The position numbers and the translations under genes were made by a program. This document shows, one piece after another, positions 1 to 10,961 of a DNA stretch of 64,000 nucleotides. The notes below the pieces were generated by a model. That model was not told where the DNA came from and made no database searches. It was given only the letters and a program-made list of their open reading frames with translations. Source of the DNA: Tieghemiomyces parasiticus (taxonomy: Eukaryota > Kickxellomycota > Dimargaritomycetes > Dimargaritales > Dimargaritaceae); assembly GCA_027575765.1 (NCBI GenBank), contig JANBPT010000012.1:1-64000 (forward strand), written 5' to 3'. Position 1 is the first letter of the stretch, and the number at the start of each line of letters is the position of its first letter.

Positions 1-205
1 ACCGAGCATAGCATGTAGACAAGGGGTCAGGGGGTGGGGGAAGTGGCAGCGGGGGATGGTGTGTTGGTGAGTGTCATGAAGAACCGAGGCGTCCAATTAT
101 GGCTGAGTGACCACTAGAATAGAAGGGCATGTAAATTACGGGGTATCATGATGAAGAGCTGGCGTCTTAATGGCCCGCCTTCCCTGACATCGGCTCTAGA
201 CTTAC

Positions 206-1122
206 CCAGTTTGGCGGAGGCATCGTAGAAGCGGTACAACACGGTGACCGACGGTGTGAGTTGCACCCAGGCATTGTTCTCATTTTCCGAGGTGGGGTTG
301 GAGATGGCCTAAGACGGAACGCGAGAGGAGGAGGGATGGGGCATAGAAAAAACAATGCGGGGAGGGAGTGAACAAAGGAAAACAGCTGCCAGTTGTGGGA
401 CAGGGTACCCATAACCGGGGATGGCAGAACTGGAACAGCGTATTATCAACTCCCTGATCCCTGAAGTTGGAAGAAACTGGGTCGGGGCGGGAGGTCTGAT
501 GTATTTCCTCTCCAGCGCACTGGCGACGGGCTTACCTGGCGGATGGATTCGGTACAGGGCTTGTAAACATGCAGCGAGCGTATGAGCCCCTTCGCATCCT
601 CAATGACCCGCGTGGCCTGGCTACAAAGTTCCAGACCCGTATCATCCGGCAACGGTGCTAGACAGAAAAAAAAGCGGACAAGATGAAGTCGGTGCGGGAT
701 AATACGGGGTAAGACGGGGGTATGGATGGGATTATAAAGTCAGCTTATTGTGTACACCAAGTACTATCGGCTGAAAGGGTGAGGCTCCAATAACCCCGTG
801 CGCACGGGACTGTAGGTGAAATGCAGATTACCCTCGCCGCGACTCCGCCCCACTCTCGGCCGGCAACTCCGGAAGGGGTGCCAACATCCGTTCGGAGCAA
901 CGTCTATAGCCTAGCGGTTGGCCACACACCAGAAAGGAAAAAATGCCGAGCAAGAGTGGTCATCACCGCGGTTCTATGGAGCAGTAGCTGGGAAATTGAA
1001 GCTGTACCCTGTGTTCTCCGCAATGCCCACTTACACTGAAGGTCTAGGTAGAACCCGGCGTAGGGGCCGGAGGGGCTCTGGTCACCTGCGACCGAACGGA
1101 ACGCGGACAGAATGGCGCCCAT
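206..1122 (-). CDS. CYRI/FAM49 family Rac1-interactor homolog (5' part; gene continues past the left edge)
   Basis: Assembled from three exons: 1035..1122, 536..657 and 206..308. Each intron has a GTAAGT or GTAAGC donor and an AG acceptor, the one before exon 2 following a long T-run, and the phases join (88 + 122 + 103 nt). The protein begins MGAILSAF and later reads FYLDLQSP, VIEDAKGLIRSLHVYK, IRQAIS and LYRFYDASAKL. This follows the start of animal CYRI-A/B (FAM49): MGNLL, FFLDFEN, LKDAEGILEDLQSYR, IREAI, KKFYEFSQRLEAAL. Gly2 could be myristoylated, as in the family. CYRI proteins bind active Rac1 and oppose the Scar/WAVE complex, so a role in actin and polarity control is expected by homology. 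Only about 104 of some 320 residues are visible. The third donor at 205 has no acceptor in the window that avoids an early stop, so the rest must lie to the left. Homology is clear by eye; exact ends of exon 3 are less certain. Confidence 0.8.
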
Positions 1123-3406
1123 GATGAGGAGGAGAGCGAGGTCGTCAGTGAGCTGGGCTGCAACGGTCGAAAAAGAAACGAGAAGGATGACGGGCCACGT
1201 CCGAGATAAGCTGGCAGGTTAAGGGCGCACGACGAGAGAGTGGTGAGGAAAGGGCGAAAGCCGGGGCCTGGAATGCAGCGGATTATATGCGGTATGCAAA
1301 GCAACCGGGGCGGAGTGTAAATACGGACAAGTCGGCGGAGGTAGGCTCAAGGAGTAGCAATGGTGGCACGTCGAATTGCACCAATGGCGAGGGGAAAATA
1401 GGAAGCGGACGCAGTGGGAATGACAAAAGGAGTGGCACAATGGCGCTTACGAAGGGAAGAGCTTCGCGGGGGACGGGCAGATGGCGGGAACGGACAGGAC
1501 AAGCGCGGAGTAGCAAGAAGCGTCCTGGTCGGCGGATGAGCCACAGGTAGATAGGGGCAAACGAGGTAGAGACGGAGAACCAAAGACGACGGAGCATATG
1601 ACCGGACAACTTAGGGGTTTAATGAAGAAGCGATAAAGGAACGAGGAAAAAGGGGGGAGTGGTTATGACCACGGTGGCTCTACGATAGGGTCCGTTCGCG
1701 CCTACGTGAGCGCGTGCGGGGGAGATGGCGAGCGAGTGGGGGAGGGGGACTGAGGCAACACCAGGCAGGTGTGGGATGAAAGGACAGGGGTGGCTGGCAA
1801 AAATAAGGGTGGAGCACAGTAGAGGCGTCCCAGGATGCAGCCAAGGAATTTCCAAAAGAGCGTAGCGCCAGTGAATTGCAAAGGGCCCTCACATCTACCA
1901 AATGGGGCCACTACAGGGGACAAGCAGAGGCAATCGTCGTGGACTGTAAAAAAGACGAAATGTGGGGGTGGCGACCCAAATTCGGCAGGGGTCGTACAAG
2001 TAACAAGGATGTGGCAGCAAGCGGTCGAAAGAAACACACACACACATAGGTGAAAATGGGAGGGCGATCCGGGACGTCCCCCGATACAGCAGAAGCGAAA
2101 CGGCGAATGAAACGAGAAACGTTGTAGACGAATGGCTACGGAGGGGGCCAGCGCAGTCGTACACCTCCCCCCCAAAGATATTGGCAGTATGCATGCAGCC
2201 AGAGCCAATTAAGTTTCGCCGGGCATTGATTAAGGACCTCCCTCCATCCTTCCAGAGACAGCCTAGGTATGCATCCAGCTTGCGCCTACGATTCATCGTC
2301 AACGCTGGGCACCTCGACTCTAAACACCAACAATGTCCGCCACGGCGACGCGGCGTTAGAACCCGTCCGCTCGCCTGGCGTCTCCCTAATCTGTTTAGCG
2401 GAGTCCTTGTACTGAGCACCGGGCAATCCCTTTAATTGGCATATCAGCTCCACAACGATCAACGGCCAGCTCTATCCATCCGCCTGTTTCTGCATTCGTG
2501 CCGTTGGCAAATACCCACCAAGTCGGCGTACACAATGTTCCGGCTTGCCACCCGGCCCTCCCCTCCCCTATACCACCAGCACCTGAATGGGTTAGTCCCC
2601 AGATTACTGGCGTGAATTCCATTGGCTTGACTAGCACTCAGTACGCTTATCTGAAAACGGTACTTGCATCCGGTTAGATCAGCCTAAGCCACAGGGCCAC
2701 GGGTCCAGTGCTGCCCCCCCCCCTCCACTTTACAATAGCAAGCCCCCCCCCACCCCACCACCACCCCTGTACCACTGCGGTATATTTTGCACCCCACAAC
2801 TTTACCATTGGCCAAGCCGTTCGGATTGACCTACAGGTCAGGCGACCCAGATTAGTAGGCTAACCAGAGGAAGAGATCGGCAGGACCCGGATGACTCTCC
2901 CTCCCCTTTTCATATGTTCGTAGTCAACGACGTCAACTGCAATTCATGTCGGCTGTCCCTGTGCAATTGCAACCCAAGCTAGTGGCATGGCTCAGGTCGG
3001 TAGGAAGTAGGCAAGGGTACTTACTCCATGTATTTCTTCCTGATCTTTCTGGCATACTTTCCTCTCAAGGAAGCCTAAATCAATCAGATGTGTCTGCGCC
3101 TGAGCAAAAAAACCACCACAACCGCATGGGTCGCCCACACCCTGTAAAATATGATCAATCTACCCGGGCTCCAAACTGGTTGCAACATAGCTGGGAGGCA
3201 AGGACGGCCGAGATACGGTGCCTAGCCAACCGTGGCGATCCGGTTAAAAACAAAAACAAAGCCCGTATTGCAAATGGACCTCCAGTTCGTGTGTGTTGTT
3301 ATGTATAAGTAATGCGATATGTAAGAGAAGGGAGGGAGAGGAAACATAAAAGAGGAAGTCACAGGTGGCGTGAGTGCGGTTGATTACGGAGGTGGTAGCT
3401 CCAGCT
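1123..3406. other. spacer between the CYRI start and the SNF5 3' end
   Basis: About 2.3 kb. From 1123 to roughly 2100 the plus strand is purine-rich, which is a pyrimidine-rich leader/promoter on the strand of the CYRI gene. It holds a (CA)n run at 2034..2046 and C homopolymers at 2714..2723 and 2743..2751. Open frames here overlap each other on the same strand, resemble nothing known and most lack an ATG; I call no gene. Confidence 0.6.
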
Positions 3407-6400
3407 TTACATATCCAAGTCCGAGAGATCTAGTTCCGAGTCATACATCATGGGCGAAGGAGGCGGGTACGGGTGGGGTTGGTAGTGGTGGCTTTCCGAT
3501 GGGCCGGTACCGGCCGCAGTGGTGGAAACGAAAGGTGAGGGTTTGGTGGGTTCATTAATAGTGGCTGCCGTAGAAGTCGGCGGTGGGGGAAGCGGGGCGA
3601 CGGCGGTGCTCGACGGGTTGGACGGCGTTGGCTGGTGGCCCGTCGAAGCCGAGGGTGCAAGCCCTGGGTTGTTGTGAGGCACGGATGACGACGGCGGTGG
3701 TGATGGTGTCAGCTGGGCCAGGTGGTCCAGGAACGGGGACGGACTACGGGGGGCCGCCAGCTGCGGAGCATTGGCCGAGGCGGACCCTGGCGACGACGGC
3801 CCGGGCGGGAACGGCAACTGCATCCTTTTCTCTGCAGTGCTTGTAGAAGGTAGACTTGTACCGTTCATGGTAGGTAAATGGTTCGCCAACGGAGGAGGTC
3901 CAGTAGACACGGTACCGGCGGGAGCCAGGTATGATCTTTGGCGGGCATCGTTGCCACTCGACACTAGTGGTGAAGGAGCCGCCTGACCGTTCGTGTGGAC
4001 ATCAGTACGTTCCCAGATGGGCGTTGATCGCACGGTCTGCATGGCAAAGGAAGCCGGGGGCCCATTGGACGCGTGGGCCACAGTACCGGACGAGTCTATC
4101 GTGTTGCCGACGTTGTTAGTCGATCCAAACCCACCATTTGTCATACCCGAAGAATACGGGTTGCGGGGAACGGACGACACGCTGCGTCGCATCCCGTGGT
4201 GGGTCACTTCAGGGGTACCGGCCGCCACATCGGTGGGTGGCTGGGGCTTAGCTGGTGTGGGCGGGGCCCAAACGGCTGGCGTGGGCGTTGGAGGCGGCAG
4301 ATCGACCACTTCATGACCGGCAAACAGCGATCGGGGTGGGGGCGGGATACTGCCGGCTTGGGTACCGTTTGCCAGTGATACGGTCCCGCTCGGGGGTAGA
4401 GGCCGGATGGCCGCCAATACGGCGTCGCCAGACAACAAATCTTCATTGAGACTGCCGCGACCGGCGTGGACGGCGTTATAGCCGAATCGCCACAAGGTTC
4501 GGGTGGTCTTGAGGGGTTCACGGTCGGGGAGGAGGATCCCGCGGCGACCACGGGTCTGGCGCCGCTTACGCCGGATATCGCGGTCGTCATCCTTTTCTTT
4601 CCGCTCCAGTTCCAAGGCCGACAGTTCGGCGAGCTGTGGGGTAAAGTCCGGGAGCTGGGCCGCCGGTCGCACCACCGTCCAGAAGGGACCCAGCAGGGCC
4701 TGGTGCAGGTCCGTATCGTCCAGCGTGGCTGAGCCATCAAACGGATAGCCTAGGAGGAGGAGTGACTTGGTGTAGGTGAACAGCTGCTCTCGGATCGAGT
4801 GCGCGATTGCGGTCAGGAATTCACCCGACAGGCCCAAGTCGGCACAAAATGCCGCCGCGAACCTCTCGGGATCCTGGCAGTCCTGGCCTAGCTCCCACAA
4901 CCGAGTGTTGAGACGTACCACTCGCAGGTCGTCTGCGGCGAGGGTGGTCCGGACCAAGCGGGCGTCCTCTTCCATGTCGAACCGTCGGCAAATACAGGAA
5001 AAGTGGGTGCCGTCCACCTTGAACAGTCCAAACCCCGGCGGGGCCTGGGGGCGAAGAGCATTCGGTGCGTGGTCGTTGTCTGGGTTGGCGGCTTCAGCGG
5101 GAGTTACCTGGTCCGGTAATGGCGGCGTCGGCTGACCGCCGCAGCGCCGGCAATGGAGAGGGCCGGCTAGGTCGATATCGTCACCGTCAAGCTCACCCCC
5201 AGCAACCGCCTGTTTGACCTTGTAGGCCTCGGTAATGATGCTACGACCGATGTCCCATTCGAACTGGTCGGTGAGGGCCGCATTGCCGACGGTAACCTCG
5301 ATACGGATGAGTACACGTAAATCAGGGTCGACACCGGCCGCGGGACCACCGTCGCCCTCCACCTTCACCAGAGCATGCGAGTCCTTGGCCTCCGTGTCCA
5401 TCTCTGCTGACGATGGTGACCCGGCAGCAGGGAATAGGACGTCGGCGTGGTCGGCTGCCAAGGGTACGTATCCGTGGGCCTCGAAATCCGCCAGCTGCTC
5501 GCGGATCTGGCGGACGATGGCGGCCACAAACGTGGTGCCCGGAAGGCCCAGATCCTCGCACAGAATCTCGGCAAAGAGTTCGGGAGCCACTAGTTCATCG
5601 GTCAGGTTCCACGTGAACGTATCGCGCAGTTTGTGGCCATCAGCTTCGAGTTCCAGGCGGATGGGGACCAGTCGTTCCTCGGCCACTGCCTGAGTGCGGA
5701 GCTGCGTCCGCGTGAATTTAGGGGCCACGTGCCGTCGCTGGCCGTAAGTCCGGCCATGCGGGTCGATGCGGACCAGGGGCGGGCCGTGGGCCACAGCTTC
5801 CGCACTGGGCAGCTTTGTGAATGCCGGAAAGATGTAGTGGTTCCCAAGGAGTCGCCGCCGCAGCTCAATCTCCTGTTGGGCTTGCTGGACTTGCGCCGTC
5901 GTACGTATCGCCTGCCGTTGCCCAATCTGCTGGAGTGCCTGCTGGTCGGCCCGGTACCGATGGACCGCAGACTCGTAAAACTTGCGCTTCTGTGGGGGCA
6001 GAGACTTGGTAGTCGGAGCTGGCGGCGGCGGCGGAGGTGGGAGCACGGGGCGCGGGGTGGCGGCCGATTGCCCTGGTAAAGGCACGGCAGCGGCGGTTCC
6101 AGGTGCAGCCGTTGCGTTTGACGCTACCGCCATAGTGCCTGCCAGGCTCGTGGAAGGCATGCTGACGCCAGGAGGCGGCCGTACCGGCGGGCGAAATGCC
6201 TGGGCGTCAGTGGTGCTGTACAAATTAGCGGCAAGGGTGGAAGCCAGGGAGGCTGGAGCACCGGGAACGGAAAACCCAGGGTGTGGGGGGCCAGTCGGCC
6301 GCGGGCCAGGGGGTAATGGCGAGGGTGTGACCGGAGTGGACGGCGGCCGTGGCGAGGTCAGGCCAGATTTGGCTATGGACGCCTTCTTGCGGTGTGACTT

Positions 6401-8095
6401 GGACTTGGGTGAGACAGCCTTGGCCCGGCCGCCAAGGTTGGCCGAGAACGTAGTCTGCATGGATGCCGGGTCATAGGTAGGCGTGGCCAACGGGCTCTGA
6501 GGTAAGGACCCGGAGGGCGACGAGAAATAGGCGCCACCAGCCATAGGCGGGGAGGTCAATTTTTTGCCTAGGGACATCTTGACAGAGGGCGAGGCCACGC
6601 CCGCGGACCCTGATCGGTTGCCTTGGGCGGCGGTGCCCTGGCTACCACCCGTGCCGCTGGCCCCCTGGCCCATGTTGGGCGTGCCCGGCGGGAAGCGCTG
6701 ACCGATGGGGCTGAGTAAATGTTGACTCCCTGGCGTGAGCCCGCCACCGGCCATGGGCGAGTGCATAAGGGTTACCGGATGTGCCTGCGGCCGCGGCTGG
6801 ATGGGGGCTGGATTCGACCCTTGCCGCCTGATCGACGGCGATCCTTGTGCCTGGCCTGGCGTGCCCGGATCCGGGGTCTGGCCAGGTGGCCGCGGTTGTC
6901 CCATTTGAAACATCCCTGGCTGCTGAGGTGACTGCTGCTGCTGCTGTTGTTGTTGCTGCTGCTGCAACTGTTGCATCTGCTGCTGCCGAAACCGTTGCAT
7001 AGCCTGCGCTTGGACCTGGGCCTGGTAGTGCTGCTGTTGCTGCTGCTGTTGTTGCTGCTGCTGGAGGTAGTTGTTTAACATGGCCTTCTGCTGGTTCGTG
7101 CCTAAACCTTGCGCAAAGTTGAGCCACGGGTTTGGCGGGCCCGCAGCTTGATAAGGTGGCCGTCCCATCATTTGGCCCGGAGTCATAAACGGCCCCTGGC
7201 CGGGGACCCCGCCTTTTCCCGACGGGTAGCCCGGGGTGCCCATACCGGGTATCCCGCCGGATCCTGGGGGCGCTTGGTGTGGTTGGTGCAGCTGTAACGG
7301 CACCTGAGCCGGGGGCGGGGCGCTGCTCTTTGTCGGGGCCGGATTAGGGGTGAGCGTCGATCCGACCGGACTGGTGGCAAGTTGGGGCTCGGCACCAACG
7401 CTGGGCGTGGCCGGTAGGGCACCGTTCTGAACCGCCACGGTGTGCAGCTGGCGTAGCAGGTTCAACGTGTCGCGGTCCAGCATTTTATTCCGCTGGAGTT
7501 CGAGGATCCGCTGCTGCTGTGGAGGCTCGAGATTCATGGCTTGGAGCTGAGCCTGGGTGAACGTGGTTGGCCCCCCCTGGCTGGTCTCGCTGCTGCCAGG
7601 TGTAGCAGGGGTCGGTGGCGTCGCCGCGGGCCGCGGTGGCGGGACTTGGTTTATTGATGGCGGTGGGGGACGCGCAGCAGCGTTGGCCATTTGCATGTTC
7701 ATCATGTAAGCGTTCATAGCGGCCGGGTTGTTCATCATACCGATATTCAGCCCGGGCCCGGCCATCATACCGTTGAGGGCGGCCGGGTTCTGGCCCGCAA
7801 ATTGGGGGTTTATGGCGCTAGGGTAATTTCCGGCAGGCATTGGGTTTGGGTAGCCGGGCACACTCCCGGGCATGGTTTGACCCTGGGCCATGTTGTACGC
7901 CATCATGGGGTTCATGCCGGGGTAGAACCCGGGGTTTGGGGCCTGGGGACCGCCAGGTGGCTGGCTACTTGGGACTCCATTCCCCTGATTATATGTGGTG
8001 AACATATTTGGGTTGTTCTGGGCAGCGTTGAGCATCGGGTTGGCCGTAAAGGAGCCTGGCGTCCCTGGCGCGGGCTGGGCAGCATTGGGACGCAT
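3407..8095 (-). CDS. SNF5: SWI/SNF chromatin-remodelling subunit SNF5/SMARCB1
   Basis: Single open frame of 1562 residues from an ATG at 8095. The first 700 residues are low-complexity: Pro/Gly/Asn/Met-rich, with two poly-Gln tracts near residues 344-356 and 373-390 and Ser/Pro stretches. The SNF5 core starts near residue 800: EERLVPIRLELEADGHKLRD and FTWNLTDELVAPELFAEILC are a close match to repeat 1 of SMARCB1, and VTVGNAALTDQFEWD opens repeat 2. Repeat 2 is then interrupted by about 120 residues before resuming as DPERFAAAFCADLGLSGEF and AIAHSIREQL. A basic, charged segment (RDIRRKRRQTRGRRG) follows, then a disordered Pro/Ser/Thr tail of some 350 residues. Snf5 is a core nuclear subunit of SWI/SNF-type remodellers; the Gln-rich N-terminus favours SNF5 over its RSC paralogue SFH1. 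It is much longer than yeast Snf5 (about 905 residues), mostly from disordered sequence. Confidence 0.95.
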   Translation of the reverse strand: MRPNAAQPAPGTPGSFTANPMLNAAQNNPNMFTTYNQGNGVPSSQPPGGPQAPNPGFYPGMNPMMAYNMAQGQTMPGSVPGYPNPMPAGNYPSAINPQFAGQNPAALNGMMAGPGLNIGMMNNPAAMNAYMMNMQMANAAARPPPPSINQVPPPRPAATPPTPATPGSSETSQGGPTTFTQAQLQAMNLEPPQQQRILELQRNKMLDRDTLNLLRQLHTVAVQNGALPATPSVGAEPQLATSPVGSTLTPNPAPTKSSAPPPAQVPLQLHQPHQAPPGSGGIPGMGTPGYPSGKGGVPGQGPFMTPGQMMGRPPYQAAGPPNPWLNFAQGLGTNQQKAMLNNYLQQQQQQQQQQQHYQAQVQAQAMQRFRQQQMQQLQQQQQQQQQQQSPQQPGMFQMGQPRPPGQTPDPGTPGQAQGSPSIRRQGSNPAPIQPRPQAHPVTLMHSPMAGGGLTPGSQHLLSPIGQRFPPGTPNMGQGASGTGGSQGTAAQGNRSGSAGVASPSVKMSLGKKLTSPPMAGGAYFSSPSGSLPQSPLATPTYDPASMQTTFSANLGGRAKAVSPKSKSHRKKASIAKSGLTSPRPPSTPVTPSPLPPGPRPTGPPHPGFSVPGAPASLASTLAANLYSTTDAQAFRPPVRPPPGVSMPSTSLAGTMAVASNATAAPGTAAAVPLPGQSAATPRPVLPPPPPPPAPTTKSLPPQKRKFYESAVHRYRADQQALQQIGQRQAIRTTAQVQQAQQEIELRRRLLGNHYIFPAFTKLPSAEAVAHGPPLVRIDPHGRTYGQRRHVAPKFTRTQLRTQAVAEERLVPIRLELEADGHKLRDTFTWNLTDELVAPELFAEILCEDLGLPGTTFVAAIVRQIREQLADFEAHGYVPLAADHADVLFPAAGSPSSAEMDTEAKDSHALVKVEGDGGPAAGVDPDLRVLIRIEVTVGNAALTDQFEWDIGRSIITEAYKVKQAVAGGELDGDDIDLAGPLHCRRCGGQPTPPLPDQVTPAEAANPDNDHAPNALRPQAPPGFGLFKVDGTHFSCICRRFDMEEDARLVRTTLAADDLRVVRLNTRLWELGQDCQDPERFAAAFCADLGLSGEFLTAIAHSIREQLFTYTKSLLLLGYPFDGSATLDDTDLHQALLGPFWTVVRPAAQLPDFTPQLAELSALELERKEKDDDRDIRRKRRQTRGRRGILLPDREPLKTTRTLWRFGYNAVHAGRGSLNEDLLSGDAVLAAIRPLPPSGTVSLANGTQAGSIPPPPRSLFAGHEVVDLPPPTPTPAVWAPPTPAKPQPPTDVAAGTPEVTHHGMRRSVSSVPRNPYSSGMTNGGFGSTNNVGNTIDSSGTVAHASNGPPASFAMQTVRSTPIWERTDVHTNGQAAPSPLVSSGNDARQRSYLAPAGTVSTGPPPLANHLPTMNGTSLPSTSTAEKRMQLPFPPGPSSPGSASANAPQLAAPRSPSPFLDHLAQLTPSPPPSSSVPHNNPGLAPSASTGHQPTPSNPSSTAVAPLPPPPTSTAATINEPTKPSPFVSTTAAGTGPSESHHYQPHPYPPPSPMMYDSELDLSDLDM

Positions 8096-10961
8096 GGGGT
8101 CGCACGGGGTTGGTGGGAAAGTGGTGGAGTGTCAGGGAGGATAGAGCAACGAACGGCAGCTTGGTGAGAGGAGAAGGCCGTGAATAGATATGACCTGACA
8201 GACTAGCACCGCGACGACGGAGTTGACGGCGGACGAAGGCGGCACTCGGTCAGAAGGTACAACGGACCGATCCGACCTGGCCGCGATCACGTAGACGGCG
8301 TTGAGGTGGGCTACGGGAGTAAGCAACTACGACGGGACGCGTGGGCCAAGGACGGACACGGGCGAGGTGAGTACAGGGCTGCGCGCAGCTGAACGAACGA
8401 GTGATTCGAACGTCTAGGCGCGAAGGCGAATCGTCGGGGGGGAGCGAAGGAGGAGTCAACTGGTGGGGCAAGGCAACACGGCACGAGGCCAGTTACTTTG
8501 GCACGGGCCGGGTCAAGATGGCGTTACGGGAGGCGATGAGGGGTCACGGACACGGACGAATAAAACAGAAGTGTGGCGAGAGCGGATAAGTGGCGATAGC
8601 GGGGCGAACGACGCGACAAGAAAGTGCAAAATGTCGAACAGCAGGGATGAAAGTAAGGGAATCGCGTGGTATGACAATGGGCAATGCAGGGACGGCTCTG
8701 GTGGGAGGTGACAGGTGGGCCCGCGAATGGTGCGGTGGATGGCGAAGCTCCAGGGCTGTCGCTCAGAAAGCCCGCAGAGGGAGGATGGCGAGTGGGGGGG
8801 GCTACAGGCAGGACGGTGGTGACCGAGTGCGCGGTTAAGTAATCCGAGGTCCGGCGGTAGAGGTCGGACGAATCAGTGCCCCAAATGCTATGTACAGAGA
8901 GGCTGAAAAGGTCCGTCGCAAGGGTAATCAAGTAGGATGTGGCGATGGGTGACCGAGATGATTGAAAATTCAGCCCGAGAGTCAAACCCCGTTCCAGGGA
9001 TGTGTTGCGTGCTGTCGCGCTGGCAGTGGCGACGGAGTGGGTTATTGGTGGGGGGGCAGACTTTTTTGCGCACGCGTAACTGACGGCTTGTAAGCGCAGA
9101 ACGAAGGGGTCTGGGCTAGCGGGAGCGGGGCCTCGGAAGTGACCTTCGGGATAGCGCGTCTCTGGGTCGCCGCCAGGCAGTGTGCCCTTGGTAATGGGCT
9201 CTGGCCGCACGAACCTTGGGGGTGACCTGTCAGTAGATACGGCGCTAGCGGGCCGTGTGTCAGTGGTGGAAAGCTAGATTGGACATATCTGCCTCCTCCC
9301 CGCGATAAACGCCCACATAACTTGACCAGGTTAGCTCCGAATCACCCAACAGCCGTCTTGACGTGGAATAGCACCGAAGGTCGGATCGATCGAATTCTAG
9401 GGGTAATGATGAAAGCAGGCGGAGAGACGATCCCGCCTGGTGAGTAGACTTAAGCCCCCCCCCCTGCTGCAGCACTAGCCTTAACCAGCCGCTTTAAAGC
9501 ATCCAAGGAGACGGGACAGCGTGACGCACCGACATTTCGCGTCCCCGTGAGAGAGTTGCGAGCCAAGCTTACCAATTGCTTGCGAGCACTACTGGGGGCT
9601 ATGCCCGGAGGCTCGATCTGTTGTACGCCTACTTTGGTGTCACCTGGGGGTGGGGGGAGAGAGAGCATGATCGCAAACAACAGGAGGCAACTCGAGGCTC
9701 CGACCCAGAATAGTGGCGCCGACCCGGTACTTTGGGACGCTGCGGCCGGATGGAGAATAGCTGCGCAGCGACTACCAACAGCGCAGCATCGCTTGGCAGG
9801 TCAGAACTCATAATATGACCCTGTGCTTAGCCACACTCGTGAAGAAATGTAAATCTCTCAGACTGCGCCCTCCCCCGACCTGACTCCGCTCAACAATCCA
9901 GGATGACGACCTAAACCAGGCGATGGGGTCGGGATCCTCGGGAAGGCTGAACCTCCCATATTCGGAAATCCGACACGTAAACGCGGTGCTCATACCCGTA
10001 CGAACGCGTATCATAACCAACCCCCACGCTCCCTTCCCCACCATCTGTCCTTTTCTTTTTCCGCCGGCTGGGCAGTTAGTATCGTACTCACAAGCCGTGT
10101 GTACATCGCCCCACCCCTCCTTCATACGCTATAGGGCTACAATCCGCCGTTGTGGGCAATCGTTACCTTGTTTGAGAGTGGGATCGCACGGGTCCCATTC
10201 GTCCCTGCCAGCGGCCTGGGGAGGGTCCAAGTTTGCTGCACCTAGTAACGCAGATACCCTAGGACGGGGCGAGTGCAAGCAGATAGGGGCTCACATATTG
10301 CCCTAGACATGGCCTAGCGTATGAAGGGAAGTGAAACCTGCCGTGGAGAAACGGGGGCTAGTATCGCTGGAGTGCCCTGGGTTCACCTGAAACCTCATCC
10401 CCCCCGCATCGTTACGGAAAGTACTCCCTTGACCCTTTGGCCTGGCGGCGGAACCCAGCTCGATACGCGAAGGAAGTGGCTGTGGCTAGTGTACACCGTT
10501 GCCTAGGCGGTAGCCCTGATAATTCCTACTCACTGTGCTCCCAAGGCAAAGTAGTTTTCGAAAACGCCATCTCACCGACAGACCGTTGCTTACCTACTGC
10601 AAGTAATATCCATTATTGCACTCGCTTCGTTGATTGAGTTATACACCACCGTCCCGCCACTCCGCCTATGTCCAATCCCATATCCACCTCACCTTGGTTC
10701 ACAGATATCAAGCTATAGACAAGCACCCTTCGTCCGCGCAAAACTACCCCACCACCCTAATAACTCGTACTGCCTCTGTCACCTTTCGATACTATGCCAT
10801 ACCTTTCCGACGTCGGCCAAATCGTTTACCATCCAGTGGCCATAGTGGGCTCCGCCGGCCCTCCCCTGCTCATCGCTATACCTCCCTAACCCAGCCACCC
10901 AAGGCCTTACTGCCGCTTTCGTTTTTCTCTCTCACATCACCCACCGCGGGCCGGAGGCATC
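8096..10961. other. divergent promoter region between SNF5 and the receptor gene
   Basis: About 2.9 kb shared by two divergent genes. 8096 to about 9240 is purine-rich on the plus strand (pyrimidine-rich leader of SNF5), and 10640..10961 is C/T-rich on the plus strand (leader of the receptor). The middle is mixed. A minus-strand frame from an ATG at 9668 to 9450 (72 codons) has an internal GTAAGC and an upstream C-rich CAG, so an exon of an unrecognised gene is possible, but I could not build a gene from it. Confidence 0.5.

Noticed and set aside
1702..2419. Two overlapping minus-strand frames of 168 and 174 codons upstream of CYRI
   Set aside because: They overlap in different frames, have no recognisable motif and lie in the skewed leader region; composition explains them.
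8524..9210. 228-codon minus-strand frame upstream of SNF5
   Set aside because: It lies in the pyrimidine-rich SNF5 leader, is Ser/Pro/Thr-rich as expected of such sequence, and shows no domain.
9450..9668. 72-codon minus-strand frame with splice-like borders
   Set aside because: The stretch before GTAAGC looks protein-like, but no neighbouring exons or family could be found.
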